Assembly (NCBI GenBank): GCA_964219355.1
Contig: CAXPOZ010000001.1
Span: 1,054,001-1,118,000 of the forward strand
Length of the DNA stretch: 64,000 nt
Direction of reading: 5' to 3'
From: Parvularcula sp964219355
GTDB taxonomy: Bacteria > Pseudomonadota > Alphaproteobacteria > Caulobacterales > Parvularculaceae
Shown: in pieces, positions 17,787-26,605 of the stretch
How the letters are laid out: every line of letters starts with the position of its first letter
Position numbering within the stretch: the stretch's first letter is position 1
Made by a program: the position numbers and the translations under genes
Notes under the pieces: generated by a model
Told to the model about the DNA's origin: nothing
Seen by the model: the letters and a program-made list of their open reading frames with translations, nothing else
Database searches by the model: none

Positions 17787-18209
17787 ATGATCGGACTTGT
17801 GGTCGTCAGCCACGGACAGTTTGCCCGCGAGCTTATCGCCGCAGCCGAGCATGTCGTCGGCCCGCAACCGGGCATCAAGGCGATCTGCATCGGCCCCGAT
17901 GATGATATGGAAGAGCGCCGCGACGACATCAAACGCGCCGTCGAAGAAGCTGGCGGCGGCAAGGGCGCGATCATCCTGACCGACATGTTCGGCGGCACGC
18001 CCTCGAACCTGGCCATCGCCGTCATGGGCAAAACCGGCGGCGAAGTGATTGCCGGGGTGAACCTGCCCATGCTGATCAAACTGGCCCCGGTCAGCTTCCG
18101 CGAGAAATCCACAATCGAAGAAGCCGTCAGCGCCGCTTATGAAGCGGGCCGCAAATATATCCGCGTTGCCTCATGGGAGCTGACCGGACGGAAGGAAGAC
18201 GACGCGTGA
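17787..18209 (+). CDS. PTS EIIA of the mannose type
   Basis: 140 residues. The phosphorylation site is His9 in IGLVVVSHGQFARE, and LTDMFGGTPSN is the EIIA-Man signature. No IIB, IIC or IID component is nearby, so the protein probably acts in a regulatory phosphorelay rather than sugar uptake. The stop overlaps the HPr GTG start (GTGA). Confidence 0.94.
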   Translation: MIGLVVVSHGQFARELIAAAEHVVGPQPGIKAICIGPDDDMEERRDDIKRAVEEAGGGKGAIILTDMFGGTPSNLAIAVMGKTGGEVIAGVNLPMLIKLAPVSFREKSTIEEAVSAAYEAGRKYIRVASWELTGRKEDDA

Positions 18210-18484
18210 GCGATGAGGTCTCGCGCGAAGTTGCCATCCGGAACATGCGCGGTCTGCATGCAAGAGCGGCAGCAAAGTTCTGTGATATGGCCGCTGATTT
18301 CGCCTCCGAGATTACCGTTACCAAGGACGACACCACCGTCGGGGGCTGCTCCCTGATGGCGCTTCTGATGCTTGGCGCCGGGATCGGCACGTCGATCACC
18401 GTGGCCGCCAAAGGGCCGGATGCGGAAGAAGCGGTTTCCGCCCTTGCCGCCCTGATCGAGAACCGCTTTGACGAAGCGCAGTGA
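18206..18484 (+). CDS. ptsH: Phosphocarrier protein HPr
   Basis: 92 residues from the GTG at 18206; the upstream in-frame start lies inside EIIA and is rejected. The phosphorylated His18 sits in RGLHARAAAKF, and the HprK target Ser49 sits in GGCSLMALLML; the spacing of 31 residues equals that between His15 and Ser46 in classical HPr. It passes phosphate from an enzyme I (not in the window) to EIIA. It is last of the coupled chvI-chvG-hprK-EIIA-HPr chain. Confidence 0.95.
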   Translation: MSDEVSREVAIRNMRGLHARAAAKFCDMAADFASEITVTKDDTTVGGCSLMALLMLGAGIGTSITVAAKGPDAEEAVSALAALIENRFDEAQ

Positions 18485-18493
18485 GCCTGCCCC

Positions 18494-18937
18494 ATGACCA
18501 ATCCCTATCACGGTGCCAAGGATTATGACTCGGCCATTCTGTTCCACCGGACTGCATGGGCGTCGGACACGGACGAGCTGGGGCATGTCAATAATGCCGT
18601 CTACGTTAAATGGGTGCAGGATGTCGGCGTCGCCCACTGGTTCGCCCTCATCCCCGAAGAGATGAAAGAGACCCATATCTGGGTCTGCCGCCGCCACGAG
18701 ATCGACTATCGCGAGGAAGTCAAAGCCGGTGATCAGGTCGAGATCCGCACCTGGCTCGGCAAGCACAAGGGCCCGAAATTCGACCGCCATGTCGATATCC
18801 GTAAAGTGGGATCGGATAAATGGTCCGTGCAGGCACAGACGACATGGGTGCTGCTCGATGCGAAGACGGGCCGCCCGCAAAAGGTCGGCCCGGAGATTTT
18901 TGCACTATTCGGGCTGGAGCCCGAGGACCACAAATAA
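18494..18937 (+). CDS. Hotdog-fold acyl-CoA thioesterase
   Basis: 147 residues of the 4-hydroxybenzoyl-CoA thioesterase/FadM type. The motif DTDELGHVNNAVYVKWVQD carries the catalytic Asp/His region of this family, and YREEVKAGDQVEIRTWL is the central strand. It begins 10 bases after HPr and may be co-transcribed, though no functional link is evident. Substrate unknown. Confidence 0.88.
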   Translation: MTNPYHGAKDYDSAILFHRTAWASDTDELGHVNNAVYVKWVQDVGVAHWFALIPEEMKETHIWVCRRHEIDYREEVKAGDQVEIRTWLGKHKGPKFDRHVDIRKVGSDKWSVQAQTTWVLLDAKTGRPQKVGPEIFALFGLEPEDHK

Positions 18938-18942
18938 GAACG

Positions 18943-20757
18943 CTACTCTCCTGCCCGGCGCAGGGCCGAGGCAAGGTTCATCATGATCTCTGCATGCGCC
19001 GCATCGGCGCCTTGCGCCTCTTCCTCATAGCTTGCGGCAAGGCGTGCCAGCTCTTTTGTCCGGGGACGTCCTGCTTCCCAGCGCGCCAGCTCCCGCACGG
19101 TTTCAACGCCGAGCCCTGACTCGCCAACACCGTCCGCGCGCGCAAGCTGGTCAAGATAGGCCTGCGCGATAACCGGGCTGTCCGGCCAGACGATACGCCG
19201 CTGCCATTGCGGGTTGGTGACATCGACCGTCAGCATCTCGGCAGCGGCAATCTCCGCTTCGCTGAGGAATTCGCTGGGCGTCAGTTTGAAAACATCCAGC
19301 CCCCGGACGATTTCCGGCGCATAGATCCGGCCATTATGCCAATAGGCGGCCCAGTAGCCGGCCAGCACCAGCGTGCCGTCATCAATCGCGCCCTGATCGA
19401 AATAGGCGATTTCCTTCGGGTGCGCACTATCGGTGAAGTCGATCACCGAGAGCCCGCCCTGATACCAGCCCTGCACCATGATATCGCGGCCCGGCACGGG
19501 AATGATCGCACCATTATGGCTGACGCAGTTCTGGGTGTCCGGTTGAACGGACGGGATCTTGAACTGGCTACGCTTGACGAGGCCGTCCTCGGTGATGTCG
19601 GCGATGATATCCCCGCCCCAGGCAATGGGATCATCCGCCCGGCAGCGTGCGCCCAGCCCGCCGCCCCATTCATCCGCATAAAGAACCTTGGTTGCGTCAT
19701 TATTGAAGGTCGCCGAATGCCAATACGCCATATTGGGATCGGCGAGTTCAGAAATCCGCGAAGGATTCTCCGGGTCCGAAATATCCAACAGAATGCCATT
19801 GCCCGAACAGGCGCCCGCAGCGAGATTCATCTCAGGGTAGACCGTGATGTCATGACAGTGATTGGTCGCGTTGGTCTTCTGCCCGCCATCTGCAACCTGA
19901 CCGCCCTTCCACAGGCCATTGACCTCTCCCGTTTCGCGATCGGCAAAGATGCGTGGACGATTGACGATGGCCGCTTCTTCGGGCGCATCAAGCATCACCT
20001 TGATGATGTCGATACTGTAAAGCGCAGTATCCGGATTGGAGGACGGCTCGCCATTCGAGCAGCCCTCAAGCTCCGAACCCGGACGGACGCCGGATGTCGC
20101 GGAGTTATAGACATAAAGCACATTCGTATCGGTCGGATGCGGCACTAGCGTGTGGGTGTGCGAGCCGCGGCATGTCTGAACGGCCGCGACCTGACGGGGA
20201 TTGTCGATATCGCTGATGTCGAAAATCCGCACGCCCCGGAAGCGCTCCTCGCTTGACCGGCCGGAGACACCGCCCCCACCACAATCGAGCCGGCCCCGGT
20301 TCTGCTCCTGCGACAGGAAGACAAGATCTCCGTAGACGGAGACATCACCCTGCCCGCCGGGGCAGACGACAGACAGAATGTGATTGACAGAGCCGTCGCC
20401 CGGCGCCTCGAAAACGTTAAAGCCGTGGAAATTGCCCATGAAGACGCGATCCCCGCTGAAGGCGAGATCGGTATTGGCAAACATGATCTGGCCGGGACGC
20501 TGGCGCGCCTCTCCGGGCTTGGGTTCGGGCGGTAGGCGCCAGACCGCCTCCGGGTCAAAGAAACCGGGCGGGGACTGAACACTACCAATCCGCTCAACGT
20601 TCCATGCCGCATTCTCCGCATCAAAAAGCCCCGAGCCAAGGTTCGTGCGAGCATCCACACGCGCGGTCACGGGGGCCTCGGCCGGCTCTTGCGCGAAGGC
20701 TGCGCCCGCGAGCAGAGAGGCGGTAAGAACGGGGAGAAGAATTCTTGTTCTGGTCAT
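18943..20757 (-). CDS. Exported LVIVD-repeat beta-propeller protein
   Basis: 604 residues with a signal peptide (about 1-22, cleaved near AFAQ). Repeats such as FRGVRIFDISDIDNPRQVA, GNGILLDISDPENPSRIS and GGLSVIDFTDSAHPKEIA are LVIVD units, which build a propeller of unknown function. Several cysteines (HCHDITVYP, CRGSHTHTLVPH) and histidines could bind metal or form disulfides. The ATG overlaps the stop of the DUF305 gene (ATGA), so the two are translationally coupled. It is convergent with the thioesterase gene, 5 bases apart. Confidence 0.85.
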   Translation of the reverse strand: MTRTRILLPVLTASLLAGAAFAQEPAEAPVTARVDARTNLGSGLFDAENAAWNVERIGSVQSPPGFFDPEAVWRLPPEPKPGEARQRPGQIMFANTDLAFSGDRVFMGNFHGFNVFEAPGDGSVNHILSVVCPGGQGDVSVYGDLVFLSQEQNRGRLDCGGGGVSGRSSEERFRGVRIFDISDIDNPRQVAAVQTCRGSHTHTLVPHPTDTNVLYVYNSATSGVRPGSELEGCSNGEPSSNPDTALYSIDIIKVMLDAPEEAAIVNRPRIFADRETGEVNGLWKGGQVADGGQKTNATNHCHDITVYPEMNLAAGACSGNGILLDISDPENPSRISELADPNMAYWHSATFNNDATKVLYADEWGGGLGARCRADDPIAWGGDIIADITEDGLVKRSQFKIPSVQPDTQNCVSHNGAIIPVPGRDIMVQGWYQGGLSVIDFTDSAHPKEIAYFDQGAIDDGTLVLAGYWAAYWHNGRIYAPEIVRGLDVFKLTPSEFLSEAEIAAAEMLTVDVTNPQWQRRIVWPDSPVIAQAYLDQLARADGVGESGLGVETVRELARWEAGRPRTKELARLAASYEEEAQGADAAHAEIMMNLASALRRAGE

Positions 20758-21449
20758 GATGGGCTCCCGAGGGCGGAAAGAAGGGTTTGCATGCGGAGGA
20801 TTTCCGCGGACTGATCCCCGACAATCGAGGAGAGGAATTCAGAAAGAAGGGCATCCTGCCCGTTCGAGGGATCGGCGAGCAGCATGTCGACCATGTCGAG
20901 CGCACCCTGATGGTGCTGGATCATGCCCAACAGAAACAGCCGGTCAAAGGCGAGGCCGTCTGCGGCGGCGAGGGTCTTCATCTGCCGGGGGCTGAGCATG
21001 CCATGCATCAGCGGCATGTCCATCGGGTCCATGTCGCCATGATCCATTTTATGGCCGCCCATATCGTGATCGCCGCGACCACCGCCCTTGAGGAGTTTTG
21101 ACTCCGTCGACTGCCCCCGCGCGAGCAGCCAATTCTGCATCAGCTCGATTTCCGAAGACTGGGAGAGCGAGATCCGCGCGCCCATCGCCCGGACGGCTTC
21201 ATTCTCCGTACGCGCCTCGATCAGCGCGACCATCTCGACCGCCTGTCCGTGATGGACGATCATGTCCTGCATGAAGGCAATGTCGGCCTCGGTGTAGCCC
21301 GCATCGCTCATCTCAACGGATGCCTCAGGGGTCAGCCGGGTTGCCGCCTCACCGGGGGCGCCGGGCTGGACGATCGGGGCGTCTTGAACCGTCAAAGTGA
21401 GTGCGGCCAGCCATGCCGCAGCGGCGGTTACGCTCCCCATCATCGTCAT
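20754..21449 (-). CDS. Exported DUF305 protein, His/Met rich
   Basis: 231 residues with an N-terminal export signal. It carries two DUF305 half-sites, DMIVHHGQAVEMVALIEAR and GMIQHHQGALDMVDMLLA, joined by a stretch rich in His, Met and Asp (DHDMGGHKMDHGDMDPMDM). DUF305 members such as CopM bind copper in the periplasm, so metal binding is likely; copper is inference. It is the upstream, coupled partner of the LVIVD-repeat gene. Confidence 0.88.
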   Translation of the reverse strand: MTMMGSVTAAAAWLAALTLTVQDAPIVQPGAPGEAATRLTPEASVEMSDAGYTEADIAFMQDMIVHHGQAVEMVALIEARTENEAVRAMGARISLSQSSEIELMQNWLLARGQSTESKLLKGGGRGDHDMGGHKMDHGDMDPMDMPLMHGMLSPRQMKTLAAADGLAFDRLFLLGMIQHHQGALDMVDMLLADPSNGQDALLSEFLSSIVGDQSAEILRMQTLLSALGSPS

Positions 21450-21888
21450 TCATCCCCTGACCTGTGCAGTGGAGGTGACGCTACGGCCACGCGGGGTGCC
21501 CCGTCAATTTGAGGACAGGGGGGTGGGTTCTATGGTCTGCACACTGCCCCAACAGACCCTCACCCGAAGTCTGCTGACGCGGCCTTCGACCTCTCCCTTG
21601 TCCAAGGGAGAGGTGGGAATTGCTCCTGCCTCCACTAACCCGCGTCACCCCGGCTGAAGCGAAGCGAAACGCCGGGGTCCATCACCAGACCTGACAGCCC
21701 AAACCGAATGAGGGATTAGGAGCTGGGCCCCGGGGCAAGCCCGGGGCGACAATGGTTTTCTTTGGAGAGACTTGCACCATGGGTCCCACGGCCGAGCCGC
21801 GGGATGACGGATGGAGAGAATGTACTTCAGACGCAGATCCCTGCCTTCGCGGGGATGAGCGGGTTGAAGGAGCGGCCAGCTAAAAGAC
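21450..21888. other. 439-base gap with palindrome cluster, no gene seen
   Basis: This gap between the DUF305 gene start and the YbjN-like gene end holds no credible coding region. Its middle carries four palindromic units (annotated separately). The first 70 bases next to DUF305 should hold that operon's promoter; I cannot name the boxes with confidence. Confidence 0.6.
21589..21808. repeat. Cluster of four intergenic palindromes
   Basis: (1) ACCTCTCCCTTG / CAAGGGAGAGGT at 21589-21614, perfect 12-bp arms. (2) ACCCCGGC / GCCGGGGT at 21647-21654 and 21671-21678. (3) GCCCCGGG / CCCGGGGC at 21727-21734 and 21740-21747. (4) an imperfect TCCCACGGC / GCCGCGGGA hairpin at about 21783-21806. The TCACCCCGGC...GCCGGGGTCC form resembles dispersed intergenic repeats of many alphaproteobacteria. 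Confidence 0.7.
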
Positions 21889-22440
21889 TTAACTGCCGTC
21901 CTGCGCGGCTTCGAGTTTCTCGCGGAATTCTTTGAGCACTTCAGGCCAGCGGCCGATGCGGCCATTCACATGATCGCCAGTCACCCCACCAATCATGTCG
22001 AGCCGGAAGTCGACGCCAATCTTTTGCTTTTCTTCGAGAACAAAGGCGCGGCCGAACATGGAGGTGTCGTTCCATTCATTGACCACGCGGAAATCCTGCT
22101 CCGTCACTTCGCGGTCGAGATTGAACGTCGCATAGAGCACGAGCTGGCCGCAGGAGACGGGAATGCCAGAGCAATCCATGCCGCGCACGGCAAAGACCGT
22201 CTCTTTCGGCTGGTCGAGGATCGAGCGATTGGCATTGTCATAGAACTTGCCCGTCGCGACCGGCGCGCCCGTCGTCTTGTCCCGCAGCATGGTCGGGTTG
22301 AGGCCCGCATTCGAAAGCACATCCTCGAGTTGCTTGGCCGTGATCGCATCCCGGACATTGCGGTCCTGGGCATGGGCCCCCGAAAGGCTGAGCGCGGCAC
22401 CCGCCACAAGAATTGAAATTGCGCGCAACATGACTGTCAT
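21889..22440 (-). CDS. Exported YbjN-domain-like protein
   Basis: 183 residues with a signal peptide (cleaved near AHAQ). The middle, with QLVLYATFNLDREVTEQDF and RVVNEWNDTSMFGRAFV followed by DFRLDMIGGVTGDHV, matches the YbjN pattern, a fold related to type III secretion chaperones. The start could be the ATG at 22440 or at 22431; the second has GGGGATGAC upstream. Function unknown. It is divergent from sdhC. Confidence 0.7.
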   Translation of the reverse strand: MTVMLRAISILVAGAALSLSGAHAQDRNVRDAITAKQLEDVLSNAGLNPTMLRDKTTGAPVATGKFYDNANRSILDQPKETVFAVRGMDCSGIPVSCGQLVLYATFNLDREVTEQDFRVVNEWNDTSMFGRAFVLEEKQKIGVDFRLDMIGGVTGDHVNGRIGRWPEVLKEFREKLEAAQDGS

Positions 22441-22508
22441 CCCCGGCTAGTCGTGAGTATTAACGTGCCGTAAAGGCGCGTCGATGTCTACGCTGTAAGC
22501 GGCGCGCG

Positions 22509-22530
22509 GCCTTGTCACACGCAACAAGGC
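22509..22530. promoter_or_regulatory. Inverted repeat upstream of sdhC
   Basis: GCCTTGT (22509-22515) and ACAAGGC (22524-22530) form a 7-bp dyad with an 8-base spacer in the 115-base gap between the divergent YbjN-like gene and sdhC. It lies 26-47 bases before the sdhC ATG, where an operator or leader hairpin would sit. Confidence 0.4.
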
Positions 22531-22555
22531 TTGCCCGAATGCCGCAATTGCAACA

Positions 22556-22996
22556 ATGAAAGTCGCCATGGCCGAAGAATTCCTGAAGACGCGACCGACC
22601 TACGCGCCCGATACCGACAAAATGCCCCTCTCGCCCCATCTCCAAATCTGGAAATGGACCGTCACCATGGCGAGCTCGATCCTGCATCGCGCAACGGGGA
22701 TCGCCCTTTATGCAGGCTCTGTCCTGTTCACCCTGTGGCTGTTGTCCGCAGCCGTCAGCCAGTCCTTCTATAATCAGGTGACTGGCCTGCTTGGCTCCCC
22801 GCTGGGCCTTGTGGTCCTTGCCGGGTTCTCCTGGGCGATGATGTATCACCTCGTGAATGGCATCAAATATATCATTTGGGATTCGGGCCGGCTGCTTGAG
22901 AAAGAGACGGCCAAGAAAGTCGTCTGGGTCGTCATCCTCCTCTCATTCGTGCTGACCGGCCTTCTCTGGGCCGTCGCGCTGGGCATGAAGGGGTAA
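22556..22996 (+). CDS. sdhC: Succinate dehydrogenase cytochrome b556 subunit
   Basis: 146-residue membrane anchor of complex II. SPHLQIWKW and SSILHRATG are the SdhC quinone-site motifs, and His in MYHLVNGIKYIIWD is the heme ligand. Three membrane helices are visible. The start is either the ATG at 22556 or at 22568 (MAEEFLKTRP); neither has a strong ribosome site. First gene of sdhCDAB; sdhD follows after 5 bases. Confidence 0.95.
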   Translation: MKVAMAEEFLKTRPTYAPDTDKMPLSPHLQIWKWTVTMASSILHRATGIALYAGSVLFTLWLLSAAVSQSFYNQVTGLLGSPLGLVVLAGFSWAMMYHLVNGIKYIIWDSGRLLEKETAKKVVWVVILLSFVLTGLLWAVALGMKG

Positions 22997-23001
22997 TTCA
23001 C

Positions 23002-23346
23002 ATGGCCAACAAGTCGACCAAGCATTTCAACCACCAGCGGTTCACCGCGCTGATCCAGATCCCGCTGGTGATCTGGTTTATCATCTCGGTCGTGCGCCTG
23101 ATCGGGGCGAGCTGGACGGAGTTCACCGCCTGGGCGGGCGAGCCGCTGACGGCGCTGCTACTCGTCATCTTCATTCTCTCGATCTTCTACCACATGCGTC
23201 TGGGCATGGATGAAGTGATCGAGGATTATATCCACAAACCCGCGGCACGCTCGCGGCTCCTGATGCTCAACAAGGTATTCGCGGTCATCCTCGGCTTTAC
23301 GGCCCTTTTCTCGGTGATCGTCATTACCCTGAACGGCACGCATTAG
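23002..23346 (+). CDS. sdhD: Succinate dehydrogenase hydrophobic membrane anchor subunit
   Basis: 114 residues with three membrane helices. The motif FYHMRLGMDEVIEDYIH contains the conserved His and Asp of the heme and quinone site. It works with SdhC to bind heme b and ubiquinone and to hold SdhAB at the membrane. It lies between sdhC and sdhA in a tight operon. Confidence 0.94.
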   Translation: MANKSTKHFNHQRFTALIQIPLVIWFIISVVRLIGASWTEFTAWAGEPLTALLLVIFILSIFYHMRLGMDEVIEDYIHKPAARSRLLMLNKVFAVILGFTALFSVIVITLNGTH

Positions 23347-23365
23347 GATGATCTGAGGCCTATCC

Positions 23366-25168
23366 ATGAGTTCGACCAAACCTGCCTATAAATCATATGA
23401 GATCACGGACCACGCCTATGACGTCGTGGTCGTCGGCGCCGGTGGTGCCGGGCTTCGCGCGACACTGGGCGCCGCGCAGTCGGGCCTGAAGACGGCTTGC
23501 GTGACCAAGGTCTTCCCGACCCGGTCGCACACGGTCGCAGCGCAGGGCGGCATTTCAGCCAGCCTCGGCAATATGGGCGAGGATGACTGGCGCTGGCATA
23601 TGTATGACACCGTGAAGGGGTCAGACTGGCTGGGCGATCAGGACTCAATCGAATATCTCTGCAAGCATGCGCCCGCCGCCGTTTACGAGCTGGAGCATTG
23701 GGGCGTGCCGTTCTCGCGCACCGAAGACGGCAAAATCTATCAGCGCGCCTTTGGCGGGATGACCAAGAATTACGGCGAAGGCCCGATCCAGCGCACCTGT
23801 GCCGCCGCCGACCGGACGGGCCACGCGATCCTCCACACGCTTTACGGACAGGCCGTCCGTCAGCAGGCGGAATTCTTCATCGAATATTTCGCGCTCGACC
23901 TGATCATGGAAAATGGCGAGTGCCGTGGCCTCGTAGCGATGGATCTTGATACAGGCCGCATCCACCGGTTCCGCGCCAAGATGGTAATCCTTGCCACGGG
24001 CGGTTATGGCCGGGCCTATTTCTCCTGTACCTCCGCCCACACCTGCACCGGTGACGGCAATGCCATGGTCCTGCGCGCAGGGCTGCCCTTGCAGGACATG
24101 GAATTCGTGCAGTTCCACCCGTCGGGCATTTATGGCTCGGGCTGCCTCATCACCGAAGGCGCACGCGGCGAAGGCGGGTATCTGACAAACTCCGAAGGCG
24201 AACGGTTCATGGAGCGCTATGCGCCCTCCGCCAAGGATCTTGCCTCGCGCGATGTCGTCTCCCGCTCAATGACCATCGAGATCCGCGAAGGTCGCGGTGT
24301 CGGTCCGAACAAGGACCACATCCACCTCAACCTCAACCACATCCCGGCCGAGACGCTGGCCGAGCGCCTGCCCGGCATTTCCGAATCCGCGCGCATCTTT
24401 GCTGGCGTCGATGTCACCAAAGAGCCGATCCCGATCCTGCCGACCGTCCATTATAATATGGGCGGGATCCCGACCAATTATCATGGCGAGGTGCTGACCA
24501 AGCGCGGCGATGACAATGATGCGGTCGTCCCCGGCCTGATGGCGATTGGCGAAGCGGCTTGCGTTTCCGTGCACGGCGCAAACCGGCTCGGCTCGAACTC
24601 GCTGATCGACCTTGTGGTCTTTGGCCGTGCGGCGGGCCTTCGCTGTGCGGAGGTTCTGAACGCCAATGAACCGGTGCCAGATTTCGGCAGCAATGCGGGC
24701 GAGCAGTCACTCGACCGGCTCGATCATTTCCGCAACGCCTCCGGCGGCACGCCGACTGCAGAGCTTCGCCTCGGCATGCAGCGCGTGATGCAGAACAATT
24801 GCGCCGTCTTCCGTACGGGCGACGTGCTGGACGAAGGCAAGGTCAAGATCCGCGAAGTCCAGAAGGGCCTTGCCGATATTGCCGTCAGTGACCGGACATT
24901 GATCTGGAACACCGACCTCGTCGAGGCGCTGGAATTCGACAACCTCATCGCGCAGGCCATGGTCACCATGGATTCAGCCGCCAACCGTGAGGAAAGCCGC
25001 GGCGCCCATGCGCGCGAGGACTTCCCCGACCGGAACGACGATGAATGGATGAAGCACACCATCACCTGGTATGAGGACGGCGCGACGACGATCGATTATC
25101 GCCCAGTCCATACTTGGACGATGTCGAACGACATTTCCTACATCGAGCCGAAAGCTCGGGTGTACTGA
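23366..25168 (+). CDS. sdhA: Succinate dehydrogenase flavoprotein subunit
   Basis: 600 residues. Oxidises succinate to fumarate. The dinucleotide fold VVVGAGGAGLRATLGAA (21-37) binds FAD, which is covalently attached to His55 in TRSHTVAAQGG. Substrate-site motifs include HPSGIYGSGCLITEGARGEGG and HGANRLGSNSL. Length and ending (SYIEPKARVY) are typical for the class. Starts 19 bases after sdhD. Confidence 0.98.
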   Translation: MSSTKPAYKSYEITDHAYDVVVVGAGGAGLRATLGAAQSGLKTACVTKVFPTRSHTVAAQGGISASLGNMGEDDWRWHMYDTVKGSDWLGDQDSIEYLCKHAPAAVYELEHWGVPFSRTEDGKIYQRAFGGMTKNYGEGPIQRTCAAADRTGHAILHTLYGQAVRQQAEFFIEYFALDLIMENGECRGLVAMDLDTGRIHRFRAKMVILATGGYGRAYFSCTSAHTCTGDGNAMVLRAGLPLQDMEFVQFHPSGIYGSGCLITEGARGEGGYLTNSEGERFMERYAPSAKDLASRDVVSRSMTIEIREGRGVGPNKDHIHLNLNHIPAETLAERLPGISESARIFAGVDVTKEPIPILPTVHYNMGGIPTNYHGEVLTKRGDDNDAVVPGLMAIGEAACVSVHGANRLGSNSLIDLVVFGRAAGLRCAEVLNANEPVPDFGSNAGEQSLDRLDHFRNASGGTPTAELRLGMQRVMQNNCAVFRTGDVLDEGKVKIREVQKGLADIAVSDRTLIWNTDLVEALEFDNLIAQAMVTMDSAANREESRGAHAREDFPDRNDDEWMKHTITWYEDGATTIDYRPVHTWTMSNDISYIEPKARVY

Positions 25169-25195
25169 GGAACGCGAGAGAAAAGGAACAGGCAC

Positions 25196-25987
25196 ATGGT
25201 CGAACTCACCCTCCCGCGGAATTCGAAAATCACCGGCAAGGGCCGCGTCCACAAGGCCAAGGCAGAAGGCGGGGACACCCGCACCGTCAAGGTCTACCGC
25301 TATGATCCCGATGACGGAGAGAACCCGCGCGTCGACAGCTATCAGGTCGATGTGACCGGCGTCTCGATGGTCCTCGACCTCCTCATCAAGATCAAATCCG
25401 ACTTCGATTCGACCCTCGCCTTCCGGCGGTCCTGCCGCGAAGGGGTCTGCGGCTCCTGCGCCTTCAACATCAATGGCAAGAACGGCCTTGCCTGCATCAC
25501 GGGGCTGGATGAGCTGGGCTCGGGTGATATCTCGATCTATCCGCTGCCGCACCAGCCGGTGGTGAAAGACCTCGTCACGGATCTTTCGAAATTCTACCAG
25601 CAGCACGCCGAGGTGCAGCCCTATCTTCAGGCCGATGACGAGCCCGAGACCGAGCACCGTCAGAGCCCGGAAGATCGCGAGAAGCTCGACGGGCTTTATG
25701 AATGTATCTTGTGCGCCTGCTGCTCGACCTCGTGCCCGTCCTATTGGTGGAACGGCAACAAGGACGGCCAGGATGAATATCTCGGCCCCGCCGCGCTCCT
25801 CCAAGCGCATCGCTGGATCAAGGACAGCCGCGACGACAAGACCGATGAGCGCCTTGCCGCACTTGAAGACACCTTCAAGCTTTATCGCTGCCACACCATC
25901 ATGAACTGCGTGAATGTCTGCCCCAAGGGGCTGAACCCAGCAGAGGCGATAAACGAGATCAAACAGATGCAGCTGCAGCGCCGCTAG
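25196..25987 (+). CDS. sdhB: Succinate dehydrogenase iron-sulfur subunit
   Basis: 263 residues. The [2Fe-2S] cluster site is CREGVCGSCAFNINGKNGLAC-like (first Cys near residue 79), the [4Fe-4S] site is CILCACCSTSCP, and the [3Fe-4S] site is CHTIMNCVNVCPKGLNP. It transfers electrons from SdhA to the membrane quinone site. It begins 27 bases after sdhA and ends just before a strong terminator. Confidence 0.98.
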   Translation: MVELTLPRNSKITGKGRVHKAKAEGGDTRTVKVYRYDPDDGENPRVDSYQVDVTGVSMVLDLLIKIKSDFDSTLAFRRSCREGVCGSCAFNINGKNGLACITGLDELGSGDISIYPLPHQPVVKDLVTDLSKFYQQHAEVQPYLQADDEPETEHRQSPEDREKLDGLYECILCACCSTSCPSYWWNGNKDGQDEYLGPAALLQAHRWIKDSRDDKTDERLAALEDTFKLYRCHTIMNCVNVCPKGLNPAEAINEIKQMQLQRR

Positions 25988-26010
25988 ACCCTCCGGCAAC
26001 GGACAAAAAA

Positions 26011-26040
26011 AGCCCGGCATCGCTGCCGGGCTTTTTTTTC
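26011..26040. terminator. Bidirectional terminator between sdhB and the first outer-membrane gene
   Basis: AGCCCGGCA (26011-26019) pairs with TGCCGGGCT (26024-26032) around the loop TCGC; T8 follows on the plus strand and A7 precedes it, giving a T-tract on the minus strand too. It can end both the sdh transcript and the convergent gene at 26078. Confidence 0.93.
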
Positions 26041-26077
26041 GTGGTCGGATCACCCCCCGGTGAAGTCTTCTCTACGC

Positions 26078-26605
26078 CTAGAAGCGCAGGACGTAGGACA
26101 GCGAATAGGTATCGGCGTTCTCGTCATCCTCGCCTTCAACGCGCGTATATTCCATGCGCAGGCCGTGATGGACGGTGAACATGACATTGAGCCCACCGCC
26201 ATAGCCGAGGCCTTTGAGCTCTCCCTCTGCCGTGGTCGCGCCGGATTCAAGATCGAAATGGATTTCCTGATAGCCTGCGCGGACAAAAACATTCGAGCCC
26301 AGACGGTCAAACGGGACCTGTACGGTCGAATATAGCCCGTAAGCAATATCGACACCGATATCGGCGGTCTGCGTGCCGACCGTCACGGTCTCATCAACGA
26401 TGCCCGTGCTCAGCTCGCCTTCGATGCCGATATATTTGTAAGGCTGGTAGCCATAGCGGGCGGTGATCATGCCCAGCTCGCCACCCGTTGAGTCATAATG
26501 GGTGTAGCCAAAGCTCGCGCGCGACTTGCCGTCACCGGCATGTGCGGCCGAAGCCAGAAGCATGGTGGCGGCAACACCGCCCAGAATAGGGAAAAACTGG
26601 CGCAT
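26078..26605 (-). CDS. Small outer-membrane beta-barrel protein
   Basis: 175 residues from the ATG at 26605, which has GGAGAGAG just upstream. Signal peptide (cleaved near AAHA), then alternating strands and a C-terminal ending YSLSYVLRF, the terminal aromatic typical of Bam-dependent barrels. It is paralogous to the next gene: both share GDGKSRASFGYT / GDGNSKASVGYT, the FDRLGSNVFVRAGY / FDDRGSNVFARIGY block and the end. An eight-strand OmpW/OmpA-like barrel is probable; cargo unknown. Confidence 0.85.
   Translation of the reverse strand: MRQFFPILGGVAATMLLASAAHAGDGKSRASFGYTHYDSTGGELGMITARYGYQPYKYIGIEGELSTGIVDETVTVGTQTADIGVDIAYGLYSTVQVPFDRLGSNVFVRAGYQEIHFDLESGATTAEGELKGLGYGGGLNVMFTVHHGLRMEYTRVEGEDDENADTYSLSYVLRF

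Noticed and set aside
24974..26053. 359-codon minus-strand frame
   Set aside because: Antisense to the end of sdhA and all of sdhB.
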